A stretch of DNA of 64,000 nt from Sulfitobacter sp. JL08 (lineage in GTDB: Bacteria > Pseudomonadota > Alphaproteobacteria > Rhodobacterales > Rhodobacteraceae): assembly GCF_003352045.1 (NCBI RefSeq), contig NZ_CP025815.1, positions 62,001 to 126,000 on the forward strand, read 5' to 3'. Below, piece after piece: positions 15,764 through 24,134 of this stretch (positions are counted from its first letter, which is position 1; each line of letters starts with the position of its first letter). The position numbers were made by a program, and so were the translations under genes. Under the pieces are notes generated by a model. That model did not search any database and was not told the origin of the DNA. It was given only the letters and a program-made list of their open reading frames with translations.

Positions 15764-16900
15764 ATGACCCCCAAGACAGAGGCCGAACTGGCCGACATCA
15801 TCGCGACTGCGGACGCACCGCTGGCGATCTCCGGCGGCGGCACCCGCGGCTTTTCCGCAGAGGGCGCGCCGTTGTCGGTGTCCGGCCTGTCGGGGATTGA
15901 GCTGTATGAACCGGGTGCGTTGACCATTGTTGCCAAGGCCGGGACACGCATGAGTGAAATCGAAGCGGCACTGGCAAAGGAAAACCAGCGCCTGCCGTTC
16001 GAACCGATGGATCATCGCGCTTTGCTGGGCACCGACGGCGAGCCCACAATCGGGGGAGTGATCGCCGCCAATGTCAGCGGTCCGCGCCGGATACAATCAG
16101 GCGCGGCGCGCGATTACATGCTGGGGGTCCGGTTTGTCGACGGGGCCGGGACGGTCCTGAAAAACGGCGGTCGCGTGATGAAGAACGTCACCGGCTACGA
16201 TCTGGTGAAACTGATGACCGGATCCTATGGCACGCTGGGCGTATTGAGCGAAGTGGCGCTGAAGGTTCTGCCGCGCACCGATGTTGTGGCCTGCATCATG
16301 ATTGACGGACTGAGCGATGCAGAGGCGGTGCGTGCCATGTCTGACGCGCTGGGATCACCGTTTGAAGTATCGGGCGCGGCGCATATGCCGCGCGGGCTCG
16401 AAGAAAAGCCGGTCACAATGATCCGGATTGAAGGCTTTGAGGGATCGGTCAAATACCGGTCGGGCAAACTGGTGGACCTGCTGGCGGGTTATGGCGCTGC
16501 ACGCGTGGAAACGGACCCTAAAAAAACCGATGCGATGTGGACGGGGATCCGCGATGTTGCGCCCTTTCACGGTGTTGGAGGCGATGTCTGGCGGGTTTCG
16601 TGCAAACCTTCTGATGGACCGCAGCTAAGTGCGGCCTTGTCTGCAACCGATACTCTGTTCGACTGGGGCGGCGGATTGATCTGGGCGCTGACGCCCGAAG
16701 GTACGGATGCACGGGCCAGTCTGGGGGCGTATGATGGCCATGCCACCCTTGTGCGTGCCAGCGCAGAGACAAAGGCACGATTGGGAACATTCCAGCCCCA
16801 ACCGGCCCCGATCGAAGCCATTACGGCGGGCCTGCGCGCCAAATTCGACCCGAAAAACATTCTGAACACCGGGTTGATGCAACCCCGTCAAGAGGGCTGA
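15764..16900 (+). CDS. glcE: Glycolate oxidase subunit GlcE (FAD-binding)
   Basis: GlcE is the second flavin-domain subunit of glycolate dehydrogenase. Its 378 residues show a shorter PCMH domain: ALAISGGGTRGF near the N-terminus, LLGTDGEPTIGGVIAANVSGP, GGRVMKNVTGYDLVKLMTGSYGTLGV and C-terminal LRAKFDPKNILNTG, which matches the family end. It is 3 bases before glcF and separated from glcD by 50 bases holding the repeated hairpin. Confidence 0.95.
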   Translation: MTPKTEAELADIIATADAPLAISGGGTRGFSAEGAPLSVSGLSGIELYEPGALTIVAKAGTRMSEIEAALAKENQRLPFEPMDHRALLGTDGEPTIGGVIAANVSGPRRIQSGAARDYMLGVRFVDGAGTVLKNGGRVMKNVTGYDLVKLMTGSYGTLGVLSEVALKVLPRTDVVACIMIDGLSDAEAVRAMSDALGSPFEVSGAAHMPRGLEEKPVTMIRIEGFEGSVKYRSGKLVDLLAGYGAARVETDPKKTDAMWTGIRDVAPFHGVGGDVWRVSCKPSDGPQLSAALSATDTLFDWGGGLIWALTPEGTDARASLGAYDGHATLVRASAETKARLGTFQPQPAPIEAITAGLRAKFDPKNILNTGLMQPRQEG

Positions 16901-16904
16901 GCGG

Positions 16905-18227
16905 ATGCAGACAACCTTTACCCCGGAACAGTTGAGCGATCCGGCGATTGCGCGGTCGAACGAGATCTTGCGTACCTGCGTGCATTGCGGATTCTGCACC
17001 GCGACCTGCCCGACCTATCAGGTTCTGGGGGACGAGCTGGACAGCCCGCGGGGCCGCATCTACCTGATCAAGGACATGCTGGAAAACAACCGCGTTCCGG
17101 ATGCAAAAACCGTGAAGCATATCGACCGCTGCCTGTCTTGCCTTGCGTGTATGACAACCTGTCCGTCCGGCGTGCATTACATGCACCTTGTTGATCATGC
17201 CCGTGAATATATTGAAAACACTTATAAACGCCCGCTGAGCGACCGCGCCCTGCGCTGGGTGCTGGCGCGGATTCTGCCCTATCCTATGCGGTTCCGGATT
17301 GCGCTGCTGGGGGCAAAGATCGGACGGCCCTTTGCCCGTCTGATGCCGGATGCGCGGTTGCGCGCGATGCTGGAAATGGCGCCCAAGGTGATCCCGCCGG
17401 TCAGCCGAAATGATGACCCGCAAACCTTTGTGTCCGAGGGCCCGCGCCGCAAACGGGTGGCGCTGATGACAGGCTGTGCGCAAAAGGCGCTGAACACGGA
17501 TATCAATGATGCCACGATCCGGCTTTTGAAACGGCTGGGATGCGACGTGGTGATCGCCAAGGGGGCAGGATGCTGTGGTGCGTTGACCCATCACATGGGC
17601 AAGACCGATGAAAGCCATGCAACGGCGGCGAAAAACATCACCGCCTGGGCGGCGGAAATGGATGGCGACGGTCTGGACGCGATCGTGATCAACACCAGCG
17701 GTTGTGGCACCACCGTCAAGGATTATGGCCATATGTTCCGTCATCATGCGCTGGCCAAGGATGCCGCGCGGGTTGCGGATATCGCCATGGATGTGTCCGA
17801 ATTGCTGATGCAGCTTGAGATGCCCGACGGCGCCGACAAGGGCCTGATCGTGGCTTATCACGCCGCCTGTTCGCTGCAACATGGCCAGCAGATCAAGACG
17901 TTTCCAAAAGATTTGTTACGCAAGGCGGGATTTGGAGTGGTGGAACCTGCCGACAGCCATTTGTGTTGCGGGTCGGCGGGCACCTACAATCTGATGCAAC
18001 CTGCGATTTCCAAGCAGTTGAAAGAGCGCAAGGTACGCACGTTGGAGGCGCGAAGCCCCGATATTATTGCGGCCGGAAACATCGGTTGCATGATGCAGAT
18101 CGGCGGAGCAACGGACATTCCGATTGTCCACACTGTCGAATTGCTGGATTGGGCCACAGGCGGGCCAAAGCCACCAGCGCTGGAACAAGAGGGAAAACGC
18201 GTTCCCCAAGTGCCCATATTGCGCTAG
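16905..18227 (+). CDS. glcF: Glycolate oxidase iron-sulfur subunit GlcF
   Basis: GlcF transfers electrons from the GlcD/GlcE flavins towards quinone. 440 residues. Two [4Fe-4S] ferredoxin motifs are visible: C25-C28-C31-C35 (CVHCGFCTATCP) and C76-C79-C82-C86 (CLSCLACMTTCP). Two cysteine-rich CCG domains follow, each with a CCG core: CCGALTHH and later CCGSAGTYN, typical of heterodisulfide-reductase D-like subunits. It follows glcE by 4 bases, so the three genes are probably one operon. The next gene, a protease, begins 71 bases on. Confidence 0.96.
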   Translation: MQTTFTPEQLSDPAIARSNEILRTCVHCGFCTATCPTYQVLGDELDSPRGRIYLIKDMLENNRVPDAKTVKHIDRCLSCLACMTTCPSGVHYMHLVDHAREYIENTYKRPLSDRALRWVLARILPYPMRFRIALLGAKIGRPFARLMPDARLRAMLEMAPKVIPPVSRNDDPQTFVSEGPRRKRVALMTGCAQKALNTDINDATIRLLKRLGCDVVIAKGAGCCGALTHHMGKTDESHATAAKNITAWAAEMDGDGLDAIVINTSGCGTTVKDYGHMFRHHALAKDAARVADIAMDVSELLMQLEMPDGADKGLIVAYHAACSLQHGQQIKTFPKDLLRKAGFGVVEPADSHLCCGSAGTYNLMQPAISKQLKERKVRTLEARSPDIIAAGNIGCMMQIGGATDIPIVHTVELLDWATGGPKPPALEQEGKRVPQVPILR

Positions 18228-18298
18228 AAGCCGCGTGGACGCCCTAATTTTGCCTTAAGTCGTCTTTAGTTCAAACCCGAACGAAAAGGGAGACGCGC

Positions 18299-19114
18299 GT
18301 GCGGCGTTGGATGTCGATCTCACTTATGGCGCTGGTCACGACCACCGCAGCTTTTGCGCAGGATGCACGGCTGCGAAGTCTGGATTCGGTGGATGATGGC
18401 CGCGCATGGGAAGCCGTCGGGCGGTTGGATATCGATGGCACTGGGTTTTGCACCGGCGCGCTGATCGCGCCCGATCTGGTACTGACGGCGGCGCATTGCC
18501 TGTTCAACAAGGTATCCAAGGAACGCATCAACCACGAGACGGTCGAATTCCTTGCAGGCTGGCGCAACGGGCGGGCCTCGGCCTATCGCAAGGTGCGGCG
18601 CGCCGTGGTGCATCCCGAATATGTCTATGACGATGCGGCATCATCCATCAGGGTGCGCAACGATATCGCCCTTCTGGAACTGGAACGCCCGATCCGCAAT
18701 ACCACGGTAACCCCATTTGCAACCGCCGCGCGTCCGAAAAAAGGCGACCGCGTCGGCGTGGTATCCTACGCCAAAGACCGGTCTGAAGCCCCGTCGCTGC
18801 AAGAGGTGTGCGGTGTGCTGGCACGGCAGGAAGGTGTTCTTGTCATGACCTGCAATGTCGATTTCGGGTCGTCCGGCGCACCGATCTTTACCTTTGAGCA
18901 GGGCATCCCGCGTATCGTGTCTGTTGTGTCGGCCAAGGCCGAAGTGGAAGGCACCAAGGTTGCGCTGGGCACTGCATTGACCGAACCCCTTGAACAGTTA
19001 AAGGCGGCACTGGCCGCTGGCGAAGGCGTGTTTCAACCGGCGGGGCCGGTCGTCAAGCGCGTATCTGTTGGTGGCACCAGAAATGATACAGGTGCCAAAT
19101 TCGTCAAGCCATGA
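18299..19114 (+). CDS. Secreted trypsin-like serine protease 1
   Basis: A 271-residue S1-family protease with signal peptide MRRWMSISLMALVTTTAAFA (cleavage near AFA-QD). Catalytic His66 in TAAHC, Asp122 in NDIALLEL and Ser192 in FGSSGAPIF are all present. Unlike trypsin, the oxyanion loop is GSSGAP rather than GDSGGP. The start is GTG 18299, well placed after AAGGGAG. The protein ends in NDTGAKFVKP, the same tail as in the overlapping second protease. Substrate unknown; periplasmic or exported. The stop overlaps the next start by 4 bases (ATGA). Confidence 0.88.
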   Translation: MRRWMSISLMALVTTTAAFAQDARLRSLDSVDDGRAWEAVGRLDIDGTGFCTGALIAPDLVLTAAHCLFNKVSKERINHETVEFLAGWRNGRASAYRKVRRAVVHPEYVYDDAASSIRVRNDIALLELERPIRNTTVTPFATAARPKKGDRVGVVSYAKDRSEAPSLQEVCGVLARQEGVLVMTCNVDFGSSGAPIFTFEQGIPRIVSVVSAKAEVEGTKVALGTALTEPLEQLKAALAAGEGVFQPAGPVVKRVSVGGTRNDTGAKFVKP

Positions 19115-19923
19115 CGGGCTTTCGGATCGTTCTGTCTGCGCTGGTGTGCAGCATGATTGCCGGTCTGGCGATGGCCCAGACCAGCGGGCTGGCGCGATTG
19201 AGCGATCGCGAGGATCTGCTGGGATGGGAAGCAGTTGGCCGGATTGATATGGCCGGGGCCGGGTTCTGCACCGGCACCCTGATCGCATCCGATCTTGTGT
19301 TGACGGCGGCGCATTGTGTGTACCACCCCGAAACCAAAGAACTGGTCCAGGCCGATCAACTGATATTTCGGGCAGGCTTGCGCGATGGCACAGCCATTGC
19401 GGAACGGGTTGTGGCACAGATTGCGGCGCATTCGGGCTATGATCCGAAGGGCGCGTTTGACGGCGAAAACGTGCGTCATGATGTGGCGTTGTTGCGCTTG
19501 CGCGATGCGATCACCAGCACCGAGGCAAACCCCTTTGTTTTGCACAAGGGCGCAGCGGCCGGATCAACCGTCAGCGTTGTGTCTTATGGTCAGGGCCGCG
19601 CCGAAGCATTGTCGCGCCAACGCGAGTGCAGGATGCTTGGAAATTTTGATGATGTGATGGCCTTTGATTGCAACGTCACATTCGGGTCTTCCGGGGCACC
19701 GGTTTTCGCGCGTGTGGGCAATCGCGGGCGTATCGTTTCGGTGGTGTCGGGCATGACGATCATGAACGGCAAGAAACTGGCGGTCGGCATGTCGCTGCCC
19801 GCGGTGGTTGACCGGTTGAAGCGTGAGCTGCGCGCACAGCAACAGCGCCCGACGGCCAGTGTGCGCCGCCTGACAGTAGGCGACAACCGGAGTGGGACCG
19901 GGGCGAAATTCGTCAAACCCTGA
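19111..19923 (+). CDS. Secreted trypsin-like serine protease 2
   Basis: Paralogue of the preceding gene, 270 residues, with signal peptide ending near LAMAQT. The catalytic triad is His68 (TAAHC), Asp124 (HDVALLRL) and Ser194 (FGSSGAPVF). The cores of both proteases share GWEAVGRIDMAGAGFCTG-like and VSVVSYGQGRAEA-like stretches. It ends in SGTGAKFVKP, matching its neighbour. The ATGA overlap implies translational coupling, so the two proteases may act as a pair. The gap to the hsp20 gene holds a heat-shock promoter candidate that begins 5 bases after this stop. Confidence 0.88.
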   Translation: MTGFRIVLSALVCSMIAGLAMAQTSGLARLSDREDLLGWEAVGRIDMAGAGFCTGTLIASDLVLTAAHCVYHPETKELVQADQLIFRAGLRDGTAIAERVVAQIAAHSGYDPKGAFDGENVRHDVALLRLRDAITSTEANPFVLHKGAAAGSTVSVVSYGQGRAEALSRQRECRMLGNFDDVMAFDCNVTFGSSGAPVFARVGNRGRIVSVVSGMTIMNGKKLAVGMSLPAVVDRLKRELRAQQQRPTASVRRLTVGDNRSGTGAKFVKP

Positions 19924-19927
19924 AACC

Positions 19928-19957
19928 CTTGAAAGCGAAACAGCGAATTCCCAGATT
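19928..19957 (+). promoter_or_regulatory. Candidate RpoH (sigma-32) promoter of hsp20
   Basis: CTTGAAA at 19928-19934 and CCCAGATT at 19950-19957, with 15 bases between, resemble the heat-shock sigma consensus (CTTGAA and a CCC-containing -10). They lie 104 bases before the small heat-shock protein start, leaving a long 5' leader that could fold (for example TCCC-GAAT-GGGA near 20006). A thermosensor is possible but not shown. Confidence 0.5.
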
Positions 19958-20060
19958 AATGATGTGAAAGTGCCAAATAAGGGCTTTCGCACAAACCGGC
20001 CTGTCCCGAATGGGAAGGTCAAACTGAATTCGTACTCGCTCAGAAAGAGGATGACGACAC

Positions 20061-20528
20061 ATGAGAAACTTTGATTTTGCCCCGCTGCACCGTGCCAGCA
20101 TCGGTTTTGACCAGATCGCCGATCTGATGGATCGCGTGATGACCAACGAAGCGCCGCAACCCAGCTATCCGCCTTACAACATCGAAAAAACGGCCGACGA
20201 TGCGTATCGCATTTCGATCGCGGTTGCCGGATTTTCAGATGCCGATCTGGGCGTTGAAGTAAGGGAAAACGCGTTGATCGTGACCGCAAACAAGGCGGAC
20301 AGCGGCGAAGAAAAGACGTATCTGCATCGCGGGATTGCCACACGCGCCTTTGAACGCCGGTTTCATCTGGCCGATCACGTAAGGGTCACAGGTGCGTCCC
20401 ACGCCGATGGGATGCTGCACATTGATCTGCAGCGCGAAGTGCCCGAAGCCCTGAAACCGCGTCGCATTGAAATTGCTTCGACAAAGGCGGTCGAGGCTGA
20501 CGTGGTTGACGCGAAAGCCGTCAACTAA
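20061..20528 (+). CDS. Small heat-shock protein of the Hsp20/IbpA type
   Basis: An ATP-independent holdase that binds unfolding proteins in the cytosol. 155 residues. The N-terminus FDFAPLHRASIGFDQIADLMDR is typical of IbpA-type members; the alpha-crystallin domain covers about 38-140, with YPPYNIEKTADDAYRISIAVAG-like beta strands and the conserved ALIVTANK and FERRFHLADHVRVTGA region. The acidic C-terminal extension lacks a clear IXI. Start ATG with AAAGAGGA about 9 bases upstream. A strong terminator follows. Confidence 0.93.
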   Translation: MRNFDFAPLHRASIGFDQIADLMDRVMTNEAPQPSYPPYNIEKTADDAYRISIAVAGFSDADLGVEVRENALIVTANKADSGEEKTYLHRGIATRAFERRFHLADHVRVTGASHADGMLHIDLQREVPEALKPRRIEIASTKAVEADVVDAKAVN

Positions 20529-20555
20529 GACCTGACCCCAAGGTCTTACCCTCGG

Positions 20556-20588
20556 ACACCCGGTCGTTTCTGCGACCGGGTGTTTTTT
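20556..20588 (+). terminator. Rho-independent terminator of hsp20
   Basis: A perfect 11-base stem ACACCCGGTCG / CGACCGGGTGT with a TTTCTG loop, followed by T5, 27 bases after the hsp20 stop. It also separates this gene from the convergent VWA protein gene. Confidence 0.92.
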
Positions 20589-20594
20589 GTTTCC

Positions 20595-22526
20595 TTATTC
20601 CCCGCTCAGGCTTTGCGCGAGCCGCATCAGACGGACGGCTTCGCTGCGGTAGCCGAATTCATCCGCGCCCTTGTTGGCATTGGCAAGCGCGATGGCATCG
20701 CCATAGCCCCAGTCGTGCAGATAAACACTGCCGCGCAACAATTGGCCGAACCCTGCAACCGCCATCGCAAAACCGGTGTCCGGCATGGCCGGTCCGTCTG
20801 CTGTGATCGGGGTTTCGATCAGCTGGCTTTCATCTGTGCCGGGCAATTTGTACCGGATGCGCAGAAATCCCAGTTCGCCAGTGTCAGAACCCGGTGCCGA
20901 TGTGCCATAGCGCAACGGTTCGCTCAGCTGTGCAGGGGATCCGACCGGGGTCACTTCGTACAGTGCTGTCACGGTATGTCCTGCACCAATATCACCCGCA
21001 TCCACGGCGTCATTGTTGAAATCTTCGCGCCGCAAGGTGCGTGTTTCATAACCGATCAGCCTGTATTCGGCGATTTCGACGGGATTGAATTCAACCTGAA
21101 TTTTCACATCGTTCGCAATCGGAAACAACGCTCCGGTCAACTGGTCCACCAGAACCTTCTGCGCCTCAGCCAGCGTATCGATATATGCCGCCTGTCCGTT
21201 GCCGTTTTGCGCCAGCGCCTGCAGGGTCGCATCATCCAGATTGCCCCGCCCGAAGCCCAGAACGCTTAGATATGTGCCGCTGTCACGTTGCTGCGCGATA
21301 TATGTCTTTAACGCTTCAGGATCGGACAGCCCGACGTTGAAATCACCATCGGTGGCCAGCACAACGCGGGTCACTTCGCCATCCTGCGCCATAGTGTCGG
21401 CAAGTGCATAGGCCTGCTGCAATCCGGCCTGTCCCGCCGTTGATCCGCCTGCATCCAGGCGGTCCAGAGCGGCCAGAATTGTGCTGCTGTCAGAGGCCTC
21501 TGTCGGGGCCAGAACCTGCCCTGCACTGCCCGCATAGGTGACAATGGCCACCTGATCCTGCGCGCGCAACTGGCCCAGCATCAGACGGAACGACTGTTTC
21601 AGCAGCGGCAGTTTGTTGGGCTGGTTCATCGACCCCGATGTATCGATCAGGAACACAAGGTTCAGCGGCGGGCGGTCTGCCACATCGGGCAGCGCGCCCT
21701 GAATACCGATATGCACCAGTTGCGTATCCGGGTTCCATGGTGTTCGGGCAACGGACACGGTGGGCAGGAACGGGGCATCACCTGTCGGGGCCGCGTAATC
21801 GTAGGGGAAATAGTTCACCATTTCTTCTACCCGTACCGCATCCGCCTCTGGCAAAACCCCGTTCATCAGCGCACTGCGCACAACCGCATAAGACGCGGTA
21901 TCGACATCAACAGAAAACGTCGAAACCGGGGTTTCAGCCATAATCTGCACCGGGTTGGATGCCGCATTGGCAAAGGTTTCGCTGTCGGGCTGCATTTCTG
22001 GCGCAATAGGCTGTTCCCGCAGTGTTACGCTCTGATCTGAAGAGAACGCACGCAATTCGGCTTGCGGTGCTTGCGTCAAGGCAACGATACCATCGCTGTC
22101 CTCCTGTTCGCGGCCAACCGCCTTGGGTGCTGCGGCGGGGGCCACGCTGTCTGCTTCAGCCCGCTGCCTGTTTGCCAGTGTCGTGTTGCCTGATGTGTCG
22201 GGCGCTTGCGAAACCGGGACAAGACCCGGTGCAGGAGGCTGCAAAAGATCATCCCCCAAAGGCGTCAGTACCACGAATGCAGCGGCGACAAGTGCGGTTG
22301 TCGCGGCCAGTCCACCGCGCGATGTCATTCTGTCCAGCATTGTTTTCATCCCTGTCCAAAGGCCCGAAAGCGGGCGATTGGGTGTAGGACGGCTCACAGC
22401 CGGTGATCCTTGGAGACGGGCAAAGTTTTCCTGTGCCAGCGCCAGATGCGCAGCCTTCGTTGCGGCATCAGGTGCCGGAGTCGCGGCCTTCATTGCCGCC
22501 TTCAGGTCGTCAAGATCATCACTCAT
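20595..22526 (-). CDS. One-TM protein with von Willebrand A domain and YfbK-type N-terminal domain
   Basis: A 643-residue protein. Residues 1-70 would be cytosolic, and one membrane helix lies at about 72-91 (GGLAATTALVAAAFVVLTPLG). A Pro/Ala-rich linker and the YfbK-like region (TFSVDVDTASYAVVRSALMNG) are followed by the VWA domain, with the MIDAS metal site DTSGSMN at 295-301. The C-terminal region (DUF3520-like) reads ALYEVTP and RYKLPG. The gene starts inside the last codons of the ECF sigma gene (4-base overlap). The topology with a short cytosolic N-tail fits an anti-sigma factor with a periplasmic sensor, an inference from arrangement only. Confidence 0.85.
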   Translation of the reverse strand: MSDDLDDLKAAMKAATPAPDAATKAAHLALAQENFARLQGSPAVSRPTPNRPLSGLWTGMKTMLDRMTSRGGLAATTALVAAAFVVLTPLGDDLLQPPAPGLVPVSQAPDTSGNTTLANRQRAEADSVAPAAAPKAVGREQEDSDGIVALTQAPQAELRAFSSDQSVTLREQPIAPEMQPDSETFANAASNPVQIMAETPVSTFSVDVDTASYAVVRSALMNGVLPEADAVRVEEMVNYFPYDYAAPTGDAPFLPTVSVARTPWNPDTQLVHIGIQGALPDVADRPPLNLVFLIDTSGSMNQPNKLPLLKQSFRLMLGQLRAQDQVAIVTYAGSAGQVLAPTEASDSSTILAALDRLDAGGSTAGQAGLQQAYALADTMAQDGEVTRVVLATDGDFNVGLSDPEALKTYIAQQRDSGTYLSVLGFGRGNLDDATLQALAQNGNGQAAYIDTLAEAQKVLVDQLTGALFPIANDVKIQVEFNPVEIAEYRLIGYETRTLRREDFNNDAVDAGDIGAGHTVTALYEVTPVGSPAQLSEPLRYGTSAPGSDTGELGFLRIRYKLPGTDESQLIETPITADGPAMPDTGFAMAVAGFGQLLRGSVYLHDWGYGDAIALANANKGADEFGYRSEAVRLMRLAQSLSGE

Positions 22527-23059
22527 GTCTGATCCTCTTTTTCGCGCAGGGCGCGCAGGTGTTTCTTGGCTTCGGAAATACGCCAGCTGATCGTGCCTTC
22601 GGACACACCCAGAACGGCGGCCGCATCGCGATGCGTCATGTCGTCAAGCACCAGTGCCAGTGTGTCGCGCAGATCGTCCGGCAGCAAAGCCATGGATGTC
22701 GTCAACCAGTCTATCTGGCGCGCAGTATCGGCATCCGCGCCTCGACGGTTCAATTCCCAATCGCCCCAGCCATCCGCCGCGCGTGTATGGCTGGCGCGTT
22801 TGCGCCGCCTGTCATGGGCCGCGTTGACGACAACGCGATATAACCACGTGGTCAGCTTGGCATCGCCGCGAAAGGCCCGCAATTTCGCGGGCAGTGCGGC
22901 GCATATATCTTGTGTCAGGTCTTCGGCTTCGTGCTGTGATCCGGTCAGGCGAAAGGCCAGCCGGAACAGCCCGTCATAGCGCCGCGCCAACAGCGCCGCA
23001 AACGCGGCTCCATCGCCACCTGCGGCCGCCATGGCCAGATCGTCGTCGCTTGCATCCAT
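22523..23059 (-). CDS. ECF-type RNA polymerase sigma factor
   Basis: A 178-residue extracytoplasmic-function sigma factor with regions 2 and 4. Region 2 contains YDGLFRLAFRLTGSQHEAEDLTQDI and the -10-binding TTWLYRVVVNAAHDRRRK-like helix; region 4 has LPDDLRDTLALVLDDMTHRDAAAVLGVSEGTISWRISEAKKHL, given here in part as the DAAAVLGVSEGTISWRIS helix-turn-helix. ATG 23059 was selected because AAAGG stands eight bases upstream; longer frames lack similarity. It is co-transcribed and coupled with the VWA protein, which may inhibit it. The target promoter is unknown. Confidence 0.9.
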   Translation of the reverse strand: MDASDDDLAMAAAGGDGAAFAALLARRYDGLFRLAFRLTGSQHEAEDLTQDICAALPAKLRAFRGDAKLTTWLYRVVVNAAHDRRRKRASHTRAADGWGDWELNRRGADADTARQIDWLTTSMALLPDDLRDTLALVLDDMTHRDAAAVLGVSEGTISWRISEAKKHLRALREKEDQT

Positions 23060-23144
23060 TCGCATCACCTTTGTTGGACGCATGCGCTTGGTCAATCCTT
23101 GGGCGCGGGATGAAATTTGTTTGCCCCATCTTAGAAACAGCGTT

Positions 23145-24134
23145 TCAGGGTGCGGGAAACCGCGCCAGCATTTCGTCCAGCACAGTGCTGTCATCCAGAA
23201 CCAGACGCACCGGCAACGTGATCACCTGCCTGCGGAACTCGGGCGGCAAGCGGACGGCATCCTTTTCCGTCGTGACCAGTTGCGCATTCTGCTGCAGCGC
23301 GTCAGCCTCCAGCCGGCGCATCAGGGTCGGCGTCAGTTCCTGATGATCATCCAGTGCTTCGCCGTGCACCAGTTCGGCCCCAAGTTGGTGCAGGGTTGCA
23401 AAAAACTTTTCCGGATGCCCGATCCCGGCAAATGCCAGATAGCGCCCGTCGCTCCATTGCATGCCCGTGTTCAAAGGAACCAGAGCGCCGGTGATATGGG
23501 GCAAGGCCAGTTTGGCCCCCCAACGTTGTCTGAACCGCACCTGTGCCTCGTCCGTGCCGATTGAAACGACGGCATCCGCGCGCGCCAGACCGGTTTCAAC
23601 CGGTTCGCGCAACGGGCCAGCGGGCAGGCATTTGCCATTGCCAAACCCCTTGTCTGCATCGACCACCACCAGCGCCAGATCATAGCTTAGCGCGGGGTTC
23701 TGAAATCCGTCATCCAGTACAACGATGCTGGCCCCTGCTTCAATCGCCCGTTTCGCGCCTGCCGCGCGATCGTGTGACACCCAGACTTCAGCGAACGCTG
23801 CCAGCAACAGCGGTTCGTCTCCGACCTGATGCGCCTTGTGGGTGGCGGGGTCTACCTGAACCGGCCCGGCAAGCGTACCGCCATAGCCGCGCGACACCAC
23901 ATGCACCACATGGCCCAGATTGCGCAGCCGTTCGATCAGGGCAATCACCGTTGGTGTCTTGCCGGTGCCGCCCGCGTTCAGATTGCCGACGCAGATCACC
24001 GGCACATTCATTTTTTCTGGCGTTCCGTTTGCCAGACGCCGTGCTGTCGCCTTGGCGTAAATCGCCCCCAACGGCGCCAGAAGGGCCGATCGCCAGCCGC
24101 CAGACGAATACCAGAAACCGGGCGGTCGCGTCAT
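23145..24134 (-). CDS. lpxK: Tetraacyldisaccharide 4'-kinase
   Basis: LpxK phosphorylates the lipid A disaccharide at the 4' position at the inner membrane. 329 residues. The Walker A loop [13 protein letters not shown] lies at about 49-62 and the [13 protein letters not shown] motif matches the LpxK Asp/Gln region. The N-terminal [20 protein letters not shown] helix inserts in the membrane. It overlaps waaA by 4 bases (ATGA), fitting an LPS synthesis operon pmbA-IMPase-DUF4170-waaA-lpxK. Confidence 0.95.
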   Translation of the reverse strand: MTRPPGFWYSSGGWRSALLAPLGAIYAKATARRLANGTPEKMNVPVICVGNLNAGGTGKTPTVIALIERLRNLGHVVHVVSRGYGGTLAGPVQVDPATHKAHQVGDEPLLLAAFAEVWVSHDRAAGAKRAIEAGASIVVLDDGFQNPALSYDLALVVVDADKGFGNGKCLPAGPLREPVETGLARADAVVSIGTDEAQVRFRQRWGAKLALPHITGALVPLNTGMQWSDGRYLAFAGIGHPEKFFATLHQLGAELVHGEALDDHQELTPTLMRRLEADALQQNAQLVTTEKDAVRLPPEFRRQVITLPVRLVLDDSTVLDEMLARFPAP

